This document shows, in pieces, positions 18,549 to 27,301 of a stretch of DNA of 64,000 bases (position 1 is the first letter of the stretch; each line of letters starts with the position of its first letter). A model generated the notes under the pieces. That model did no database searches, was not told the origin of the DNA, and saw nothing but the letters and a program-made list of their open reading frames with translations. The DNA is taken from positions 3,567,797 through 3,631,796 of the forward strand of contig NC_067204.1 of the NCBI RefSeq assembly GCF_026262505.1, in the 5' to 3' direction. Source of the stretch: Trichomonas vaginalis G3. Lineage: Eukaryota > Parabasalia > Trichomonadida > Trichomonadidae. The position numbers were made by a program, and so were the translations under genes.

Positions 18549-19131
18549 TTAGCAAATAAATTTTAATGAAATGTTGTGGTCGTCAAATATTTTTATGACG
18601 TCTGGGAAACTATACTTTAAGTTCAACGTTTCACCTCCTTTCATAACGTATATCTTGTCAATGACATTATATGAAACACCACAGCAACTAATGTCGGGTT
18701 CTATTTCTTTGATGTTTATATCGTCTGCCTCTGTCAAAAGTTTCAATAGTTCTTTCAAAACTTCATGAGGTGCAATGACATATGAGTTCACTTTTACAGG
18801 GTTGTGTTCGACCAAGTTTAACATTATACTTAAAGCTTGACAAATCTTCTCCTGAGTTTGAAGTTTGTCTTTCAGTTGTTGGTAGTTTGTTCGAATATCT
18901 GCAACAGAACTTAAGTCTCTGCTAACTTCAGGATATGTTGGTTGTTCTTTTACAGGAACAATTGTTATTACCATCTTCGTCTTCGTATGGTTTCCCCACT
19001 TCAACATCTCTGTCTTTGACATTGACAACAACACTTTGACTGTTTGTTTGAGTTGGTGAATTTAACTTCACATCTGCCACCGCCATTAAACCTTTTGAAA
19101 CACTTACGCTTCTATTTTTCGGAAATGACAT
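18549..19131 (-). pseudogene. Unknown element protein with coiled coil
   Basis: The region starts MSFPKNRSVSVSKGLMAVAD. Its middle and C-terminal parts contain a coiled-coil-like segment (NYQQLKDKLQTQEKICQAL) and a globular end with EPDISCCGVSYNVIDKIYV. It shares a bidirectional start region with the 19150 gene: the TTTTA/TAAAA leaders face each other over about 18 bases. No family recognised. It appears to have at least one interruption. Confidence 0.45.
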
Positions 19132-19149
19132 TTTACTTAGAATAAAAAG

Positions 19150-19317
19150 ATGGACGTATTCGAGTATCTCTTCGAATTGAAGCAGAACAAAGTTTACACA
19201 CACAAACAATACAAATACATTGACAGAATAGTTCTTTATACAAACAATGGAAAATGTTATAGAATAGCAATATTTGCTGAACCAAAATATTTCCATAAAG
19301 CAAAGAAAGTTGTATAA
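19150..19317 (+). CDS. Small basic element protein, 55 aa
   Basis: A complete short frame reading MDVFEYLFELKQNKVYTHKQ at the start and ending HKAKKVV. It is rich in Lys, Tyr and beta-formers. It lies divergent from the 19131 gene, with an AATAAAAAG leader directly before the ATG. Too small to assign; composition is protein-like. Confidence 0.45.
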   Translation: MDVFEYLFELKQNKVYTHKQYKYIDRIVLYTNNGKCYRIAIFAEPKYFHKAKKVV

Positions 19318-19322
19318 CTGAA

Positions 19323-19465
19323 ATGGTGAAAGTTCTTGAAGCAGACAAAAATATAACAACAAAACTTACAGATATTCTAAAGGTAAGTTATCTTACAATA
19401 TTATGTCAAAACTGGCGTACTGTCAATATATTTGACGGAGAGAAGTCAGTTCAAGAACAACTTAC
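19323..19465 (+). CDS. Possible short element protein, 3' end unclear
   Basis: Six bases after the previous stop a frame begins MVKVLEADKNITTKLTDILK with protein-like composition, and continues through NWRTVNIFDGEKSVQEQL. Where it meets the capsid gene from the other strand its end cannot be placed, because the remaining frame is antisense to that gene. Weakly supported. Confidence 0.3.
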
Positions 19466-21067
19466 TGACCTGCTGCCAAAATCTGCTCGATGGAAGCTGT
19501 CGTTATGCCAATCTGAGGAGCCCCAGCAGGTTTCATCGAACGAATCTTCAAAAGAGCATCTTCCGTGAAAAAGTGCTATTGGTTTTGTAAACTTCTTTGC
19601 TCTCAGTTCATCTGGACCGTCTCTGTCACCAGTATATTGTATTTGAACTGTACCAACAGTTGAAATACCACCCATAAAGTCTTCTGAGTCAGCAAATGGA
19701 ATGCCAAGCCAAAAGTTTGAACGGTCTCCATTTGTATATTGAGTTTTTTGACCTCCTGTATGAGTCCATACTTTCACATATGGCATAATAGAACTTTGCA
19801 TTTCAGGGTTAATGGTTGTTGTGAAGTTGTTGTTAAAGTTCATAGCATCTAATGTCAAGTTGTATGACCTCATATCCTCAACTGTAGAATATTCTTCTCT
19901 TGGATAATATTTGCCATCTATGTTTATATGATATTTAATACCGGGTTGTAGAAACAAGAATAGTCATTTATAGTTCGTCTGAACAGTACAAACATAGTAT
20001 CTGCATGTTTCATTGCAGTTGTTAAAGCAATATCTGTTCTTGCACCTGGGTCAGCACTTGGTTTCCAACTTCACCTGCAAAGTCTTGACAGATATTTGGT
20101 GTATAGGGAACATAAGTGGAACTGCAATATATTTGGCAGCTAAAGCATTTGAAATATCTGGTCCAACATATAGACTGCAAGTCTGCTTTCTATTCTCTTG
20201 CATTCAAACTTTTCGCATGTGAACTTAACTGGGTCCCAAGCAGTTCCAGCAGCATTGAAATAATAGTTTACTTCATTGTTGAAGTTTGAGAAACCAAAGT
20301 CTAAGTCAACCTTTGTCTTTGCAAAAGTCGGCGAATGACGTTTTATTTTGTTCCCATTACGTTGTAAGAGTGAATGGGTCTTGTGTTGGTGCAATGACTA
20401 AGTTATTTTTGCTTGGAGTAAGTTCAATAGAAATTTTCCTGCCCAGTTTGGCAAGTATCTTTAAAAACCTGAAGATGAGGAAAGATGACAAAGGAACTCT
20501 AAGTTTCAGTTTTACTTTAGTGGCAGCAGTTCCATCTGAACCAGAAAGGTTAACATAAACTCCTGGAACGTTAGGGTCAAGTCTTCTTATTTTCTCAATA
20601 TTTGCATACTGGTCTGTTTGTTCTCTAGCTTGTGGTTTACTGAGTTTCTTTAAAGCGAACCATTCATAGTTTGCCCATGTTACTGTTTGAACTAAGTCAG
20701 AGTTAGAATATATCTTATATCCCATGAAAACTTCTGGAGCATATTGGTATCCGACATAGAAAATTCCATTGCAACCTTTCTTGTCAGACAACTTGGCAGA
20801 AGGTTTTATTTCAATGTCTTGTTCCACGTATAAGAATGAGTTGTCAATAGAAATAATATGAAAACCTGTCGCAAGCAATATCTACTGTTGTTGAAGAACC
20901 TTCTCCAAACTCACCTACGTTTCCATAAGAAACAGCAGTTGTATATTCGTAAGTTCCAGGAACTATTTCTGACCTTCTAATGCATTGTCGCATTCGTTAT
21001 ACCATTCGGAAACATTTCCGTTCATGGCATCCAAAACTGTTGGCGTTATATTCTGAGCGGCGTACAT
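19462..21067 (-). pseudogene. Major capsid protein (double-jelly-roll type) of the element
   Basis: The minus strand codes about 530 residues of beta-rich, Tyr/Phe/Asn-rich sequence without membrane helices, beginning MYAAQNITPTVLDAMNGNV. Recognisable pieces include YVNLSGSDGTAATKVKLKL, DLDFGFSNFNNEVNYYFN, FTTTINPEMQSSIMPYVKVW and the ending GITTASIEQILAAGQ. Length, composition, the vertical-strand-rich pattern and the position near packaging and minor virion genes fit the hexon-like major capsid protein of Polintons. It appears broken by several interruptions. Confidence 0.65.
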
Positions 21068-21099
21068 TTCATATGGGTAAAAATATAGAATAGTTGGAT

Positions 21100-23348
21100 T
21101 TATATATCATAATAGAACCCACTCGGACCAAGCTTTACTTTGTTCTACTCTTCTTCTTTGGTGTCGCTTTTGGTAACTTGCCTCTGCTTCAAGTTGTTGC
21201 ATCTTTGCCTCATGTTCACCTAGTATGTTGTAAATTTCCCATGTCCTTTTTGCCTTTGGCTCTGGTCGCCCAACTCAGGTAACCTATATCCTAGAAAGAT
21301 TTTGTCATAGTTTGTATTTGAGTCTTCGCGTATTGTTTGCATGACTCTTTCCTGAGTTTCCGGTTCAAGCTCTTCAAACAGAGCTTGTCCATATGGAATA
21401 AGCTCGTTTCCAAATATATGTTTTGTAGTAGCCATTCTGGTTTTCTTTCCATGTTACCAATAATATCTTTTGTGAATGGGAAAGCTTTTACCCAATGTTT
21501 CAGTCTTGCGTCATTTATTTCTGTAGTTGGTTTTATTTTGTCAAGGAACATGTTTTTCAATACTAACATTTCATTTGGTACTGTCTTTGAGTTTTCTTAA
21601 ATATTCATCCCTTCTCGGTTCATTGTCTGCAAAGTAAGTTTTTATGACATTTTGTAAACTTTCGTTTGCAAGGTCATGTACAATAGGTTCTCTTCCTTCT
21701 CTCTCCCTAACTTTCTTTCTAAACTCTTCACCAAATATACCATCTCTATGGTTCTGTGTAGTTCTTTGAGATAAATGTTCTAGAACGTCAGGTGTTATAT
21801 TTCCATCAGCCTGTTCATTTCATACTGGTCCAAAATATCTGCATCTTTCATATCTTTCAATGGCATTAAAGCCGCGCTGAAAATACCAGCTACATCTGGT
21901 TCACCATTCACTTCCATTGCGTCTACAACTTCTTGGAATTGTGGTTGTAAGTTTATGAACCACCTATCCGGATTAGCTTTATGACCCCATCTCATTGTAG
22001 TTCCATCGTCTGCAGAAACAAAGTAGGTTTGTTTCCATATTGGCTAGGTTCTGAATGAACTTTAAACAATGTTTCATTTCTATATGTTTTGTTGAAATTT
22101 AACCTTTTATTTTCACCGAGTTCATCCAAAGATTGAACGTTATATGCTCGTAAGTAAAAAGGATTGTTGTATTTGTGTACATTATCTTTCAGTACTTCCA
22201 TTCTATGCTGGATATTTTCATCTGATGTTGGAAAGTCTTTTGTATGTCGCGAACATTTTTCGATATTCTTCTACTATGTCAGCCGAATTTTTCTTAGACT
22301 CTTGGAAAGATTCCATATTCTCCGCATACACTTGTTGAGGGTCAAGATTTTTCGGCTGTTCCAAATCTTCATCTAGTTCTGTGAAGTTAGTTTCCAAAGG
22401 AGGAACTTGTTCGTTTCCTTCAGGCTCTTCTAGCTGTTGTTGCTGAACTATTTCTTCCATGTCTGGTTGTATCTGAACTTCTTCCTGTGGAGTTTCTTGT
22501 ACCTCATCTGCTGGCATTTCATATATTCCGAGACCGTTTTTAAAAAGTTCCCTATCTAAGTCATCCGGACTCATAAACCTTTCTTCTTTCGTTCCGTCTC
22601 TATTTTTTACGCGTTTCATGAAGAGAGTTGAATTATCATTTAGCTCTGACACCAAATATCTAGGAGTAAATTCATTCATGTCATTTGGATGATATGCTAT
22701 TAAATCATATCCCTTAGCGAGCTTGTATTTTCCAGGTTTGAAATTATATCCCATTTGGTGCTGAACCATAAAGCTAAATAGGTTCGGGTCAGTATTTCCT
22801 TCCTTGAACTTTCTAATAGCTTCTTTATATCTGTCACTAAAGTCAAGAGTATCTGGGTAACCATAGTCTTCCTTAAGCATTTTTAAGAATTCTTGGTTTC
22901 CTTGTTCTCTACTTCTTTTATGTCCTTGCTCTGTTTGTGGTTGTTGTTGTGCAGGGTTTTGAACTGTTGGTTGTTGTGCAGGGTTTTGAACTGTTGGTTG
23001 TTGTGCAGGGTTTTGAACTGTTGGTTTTGGTTGTTGTTGTGGTGCATGCCTGTGTCTGTGTCCATGTGACGATGTAAATGTTTTAGGTAGTCCTGGTGCA
23101 GGTGCTTCTCTTGGAGGGTTTGGTGGTATATAAGTTCCACTAGCTAGTATATAAGTTCCACCAGCTGGTATATAAGTTCCATCTGCAGCATAATGTCCTA
23201 CCTGACTTTTCGTTCTTAAGAAAGCATTTACTAGGTCTGTTTTGGTCTGTTGTAACTCTTTTTCTTGACTTTCCACAACAGTTGCTCTAACGGCGTCATA
23301 GGCACTTTGAACTGCCTGTCTCGTTGCTGCATCTGTTATTTTCGTCAT
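21100..23348 (-). pseudogene. Large virion-type element protein with P/Q/E-rich linkers
   Basis: The minus strand codes about 740 residues beginning MTKITDAATRQAVQSAYDAV. In order it shows an N-terminal helical segment, a GTYIPAGG-type repeat, three copies of PTVQNPAQQ, a globular domain (GYNFKPGKYKLAKGYDLIAY), an acidic Q/E/P-rich linker and a helical C-terminal half. It reads in the same direction as the major capsid gene, about 30 bases upstream. A scaffold, tape-like or internal virion protein is likely from layout only. It appears broken by a few interruptions. Confidence 0.5.
22946..23026 (-). repeat. 27-bp tandem repeat (PTVQNPAQQ), three copies
   Basis: Three nearly identical 27-base units code the nonapeptide PTVQNPAQQ within a proline/glutamine linker of the large virion-type protein. 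The unit keeps frame. Confidence 0.85.
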
Positions 23349-23475
23349 ATTTTGTGCTACTTCTCTTAACTCTTGTCGAAACTTCAGACTTCAGTTTCTT
23401 TCCAGATGAGAAGTCGTTCACTAGTTTTCACCTTACTATGAAGAGCTTCGAAGGCATTCTTAAAGTCAGCATTCA

Positions 23476-24325
23476 TTAAGCTTCATTTGAACTGTCTTCA
23501 TCCGCTTGTATTTGTCCTTATTGACCCTATAATTGGGCTGCTTTGGCGTTGGCTTGGGCATCTAACCAGTCATTATTAGCTTTTATATATTCTTGCGCTT
23601 TCATTGCCTTTTGCATGGCTGCGTCGTTATTTTGACTTTCTTGTGCTAAGTTTTCATACTGTACGGTTTGGTTTTGCAACTGTAAAAGTTTTTTCCTGCC
23701 TTTACATTTGCTTCAACTTCTTTTTTTTATACTCATCGCTATCCATATATGTCTTCAGGGCTTTTTGTTTTATTTTTCTTCATCTTTCAGTACTTTATAT
23801 TGAGTAGTATGGTTTTTCAAATTTATAACATCTTGTTCCATTTTTGCTACTTCTGCTGCTTTTTTCTGACACTTTTTTTCGCATATTCCTCTGTACTTAG
23901 TTCTTTCAGTTGTTCTTCTTTCTTCTTTTCTCTACGTTTAACTCATTGAGTTTCTTTGTGTGTCTGTCATATTCTAGTTTCTTTTCGTTTTCACTTATTT
24001 GTTTCTGTATGTCTATGTTTGACTTTTTGACATCTGTTATTTGATTTTTGAGTGAACTCAAATTCATTTGACTTTGAGGGTTATAGGCTGTTCCGTCTGC
24101 AGCTCCACCATAGCCTGCCATTTTCGCTAAAAGTGCCGCTCTTAAACCTCCACTCTGTGCACCTATAACTCGGTTTAAAAGCATAGGGTTGCTTGACATT
24201 TGTTGCAACATAGTGGGGTCATTCATAATTTGTTGTTGCAACTGTTGTTGTGGTGTCAGTTTTACTATTGGATGTTTCAATGCTCCCTTCCTCTTACGTA
24301 TATTCTTACGTAGCTTACGTGGCAT
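23476..24325 (-). pseudogene. Basic-N-terminus coiled-coil element protein
   Basis: The product begins MPRKLRKNIRKRKGALKHP, a very basic tail suited to DNA binding, followed by a Q/M-rich segment (TPQQQLQQQIMNDPTMLQQM) and a long Lys/Glu coiled coil. It is the last gene before the 25-bp tandem array. A DNA-condensing core protein is one possibility. The space 23349-23475 up to the next gene holds only a short frame of about 30 residues. The gene appears broken by a few interruptions. Confidence 0.5.
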
Positions 24326-24450
24326 TTTAAGTGAAGTTAAAAAGCGGTTTTTGACAGATGTTTATATGACACTTTTTGTTCAGCACAAAAAACTACTCGG
24401 TCAAAGTGTTGTCAGTTTTGTAAAATAACCGTCCTATCTCCGTGCCTATG

Positions 24451-25097
24451 ACGAAGAAGTCTTGACAAAACATTTACGAAGAAGTCTTGACAAAACATTT
24501 ACGAAGAAGTCTTGACAAAACATTTACGATGAAATCTTGACAAAACATTTACGAAGAAGTCTTGACAAAACATTTACGAAGAAGTCTTGACAAAACATTT
24601 ACGAAGAAGTCTTGACAAAACATTTACGATGAAATCTTGACAAAACATTTACGATGAAATCTTGACAAAACATTTACGTTCATGTTTGACAAAACATTTA
24701 CGAAGAAGTCTTGACAAAACATTTACGAAGAAGTCTTGACAAAACATTTACGAAGAAGTCTTGACAAAACATTTACGATGAAATCTTGACAAAACATTTA
24801 CGAAGAAGTCTTGACAAAACATTTACGAAGAAGTCTTGACAAAACATTTACGAAGAAGTCTTGACAAAACATTTACGATGAAATCTTGACAAAACATTTA
24901 CGATGAAATCTTGACAAAACATTTACGTTCATGTTTGACAAAACATTTACGAAGAAGTCTTGACAAAACATTTACGAAGAAGTCTTGACAAAACATTTAC
25001 GAAGAAGTCTTGACAAAACATTTACGAAGAAGTCTTGACAAAACATTTACGAAGAAGTCTTGACAAAACATTTACGAAGAAGTCTTGACAAAACATG
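24451..25097. repeat. 25-bp tandem array, 26 units, with ten-unit higher-order repeat
   Basis: Units share TTGACAAAACATTTACG and differ in an 8-9 base variable part of three kinds (A: GAAGAAGTC, D: GATGAAATC, T: GTTCATGTT). The order is AAAD AAAD DT, repeated once more, then six A units. So a ten-unit block of about 249 bases was duplicated as a whole. The last unit runs into the inner block of the right terminal repeat. The same units occur in short runs near 10.45 and 10.65 kb. This is not a CRISPR: the repeats are directly adjacent and the variable parts are few and reused. Confidence 0.92.
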
Positions 25098-25297
25098 AAA
25101 ACATATATAATTTGTGAAAAAGCGACACAAAAAGTGTCACCGGCTGGGGTTCGGTCCTCCTCTTGGGTCTTGGGCAAAATTTCTTATGGGCTAGAGGGCA
25201 CAAAGTGCCCGGAAGGCCATCCCAAGAAAAAAAAAACTTCATTATACTCATCAACTTCAGGGCTAGAAGGCACGAAGTGCCTGGAAGCCCCACTTCC
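25086..25297 (-). repeat. Right terminal inverted repeat of the Polinton-like element
   Basis: The reverse complement of this segment matches the left terminus in two blocks: 25257-25297 against 423-463, and 25086-25128 against 567-608. The core between them has a different length and sequence. The T-run from 25298 to about 25330 corresponds to the A-run at the left end. Confidence 0.85.
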
Positions 25298-25330
25298 TTT
25301 TTTTTTTTTTTTTTTTTTTTTTTCTTTTTT

Positions 25331-27279
25331 ATAATAATACATATTATTATATAATTAACATATTCATAATGTTTCACCCTTTCAAAAATATAATCCTCCT
25401 CCTCTCAAATAAACGTACATACGGGTGGCCTCTTTTTTCAAAAAATTAAAATTTGAAATTTTGGGCTCAAATATTAGAGATTTTTCAACCTTCAACGATA
25501 TATGTTGTCTATATCAGACCTCCTTTCTTTTTGATACTTAACATTAGAGATGTGAAAACTTAAATTTTATAATCCCTGGGATGCACTTTCTTCGTTTTTT
25601 TTAAATTTTTGGGATAAATTTTGACATCTTTTTTTTTGCTGGCGACCCCCCCGTTTAGGGCATCAAAAAAACATGTTGTTTCGTTTCAAGATCGGGATAT
25701 GTTGTGAACCCGACTTCTTTCATTAATGAAGTGATTTCTTAAGTTGAATAAAAACAAATTTGATTGAAATTCATACAAAATTTCTTTTTATCATTATTAT
25801 TTAAGATGCTTTTTTATGTTGAATTGTTAATTTTTTTATTTCCACCTGGGATATTTTGAATTGGGCTAGCCCAATCCCACCTCTCAATTTTCTCTCAATT
25901 GGGCAATGGGGATCCCATATAAAATGTATTGTAACAAAATTTTACATGCATAATATAGTACAATTAAACAACATTCTAAAAATATTAAATTCACATCATT
26001 TACTTGAAGATTTTATATTTTCAACAAAAATTAATACAATAATTACATTAAATTGAGGAGATTTATAATATTTATTATAAATTAAAATATTATTACTCAT
26101 TAATTTGTTGAAATATTGCATTTTAGTGGTAAAAATTAAAATTTAAGTTTACATGGAGAAAAAAAAATTTTTAAATTCCAAAAAAAAATTCAATTGGGAT
26201 AACGATAGGGACAAAAATTTAGAATCCCCATATGCTTGGGATAAAATCACATGACTACTTAACATTGTTCCTAAATCTTAGCCGTTAAGGCTGTTCTGAA
26301 AATATTTTTTTTTCGAAAAAATTCGAAAAAAATTCTTAAAATTCAAAAATCCCTTAATTCCTGAGGATTTTGGAAAAAAGTTTTTACATGAACATGTGTA
26401 TATTATATGAAGTATATTGATAAGGTAAAAATCAAATTTTATTGCATATTCATCGAGAAAATAAACTAACGAATCCCTCAAAATTGAGAGGGTAATCCTC
26501 CTCCTCTCAAATAAACGTACATACGGGGCACCCTTAATGCAAGCCTTTAAGAGGACATTGCAACAGGAAGCTACATCTTTCTCGAAAAATAATTTTCTCT
26601 CATTTGATCAACCATTGAAGTTGAAAAAATTTGAAATTTAACAGATATTTTAATAGTATTTTTTTTTTGAGGAATTTTTTTCCAATTTCTCAATACTAAC
26701 TTAACTGTACTGTAGTGTGTTTGATGTCGATATCTACATAAAGCAATTAGAATGCAAATGCAATCAAATGATTGTTTGTTGCTGCTTGCCTGCTAATTGA
26801 AATGCAGAACTAACACTTTGAAATATAAACTTTCAGATTATTATTCAATTGAAACTGTAATGAACTTCATTGCATATGATCATAAATATTTTTCTTTAAA
26901 TGGCAGCAGTTGTTTCAAACCTTTTAACTGAATCTAAGGCCTGGCATTCTAGCTCTTTAAATCATACTAGTAGAGTTAAATTCGGATATGAAATGTTGAT
27001 CTGATATGAAATATGATAATTAATATAATCACCTTAATCTTATCTGATGAATATAAAAAGTATAAGGGTAAACTCATAGAATTTCTTTATCGTTGATTTT
27101 CACCGAGAATCAAACAAGTCAAATTTTCTGACAGAATGATTTATAAAAACTTCTGTATTGGTAGCTAATATTAAAATTTCTAATTTATCCATTCATTCGC
27201 AAAATTTGAATTGAACATTCGGAATTCAAAGCTAATTTGGTCAGGAATTGAGAGCTTTTCGTTTTTGAGTCATTTTATT
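25331..27279. other. AT-rich intergenic DNA with a 35-bp direct repeat
   Basis: No gene is visible in about 1.95 kb. An identical 35-base sequence (including CCTCCTCCTCTCAAATAAAC) occurs at 25391-25425 and 26493-26527. Near 25850-25920 there is a small inverted motif around CTCAATTTTCTCTCAATTGGG. The rest is AT-rich spacer with long A and T runs; ORFs here are short and of random composition. Confidence 0.6.
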
Positions 27280-27287
27280 TCATTTCT
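27280..27287 (+). promoter_or_regulatory. Trichomonad initiator (Inr) of glutamine synthetase
   Basis: TCATTTCT, matching the trichomonad Inr consensus TCAYTW, lies 20 bases before the ATG. The A is the expected transcription start, giving the short 5' leader usual in trichomonads. The identical octamer precedes the methyltransferase gene at 62061. Confidence 0.6.
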
Positions 27288-27301
27288 GGATAATAAATCT
27301 A

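Larger units (their letters stand above)
411..25330. mobile_element. Polinton-like (Maverick-like) virus-like element, about 24.9 kb
   Basis: A large virus-like DNA element bounded by inverted termini and by A-runs on the left and T-runs on the right. It carries a DDE integrase, a packaging ATPase, an SF3 helicase, a double-jelly-roll type major capsid protein, a candidate minor capsid protein, a fibre gene, a Dam methylase, HNH and KilA-N proteins and many small proteins. The exact ends and the expected short target duplication are hidden in the homopolymer runs. No family B polymerase and no recognisable capsid-maturation protease are visible. It looks broken, with more than ten coding interruptions; some may be sequencing error near the assembly gap. 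The true length is probably about 1.1 kb shorter if the duplicated segment at the gap is artificial. Many left-half frames are still open, which argues for a fairly young insertion, but one copy cannot be dated. Confidence 0.88.

Noticed and set aside
24451-25097. CRISPR-like array of 25-bp repeats
   Set aside because: Repeats are directly adjacent with no unique spacers, only three reused variants exist, and the host is eukaryotic. It is a tandem iteron array.
411-25330. Reading the large element as an LTR retroelement because of its integrase
   Set aside because: The ends are inverted rather than direct repeats, no reverse transcriptase is seen, and capsid, ATPase and helicase genes fit a Polinton-like element.
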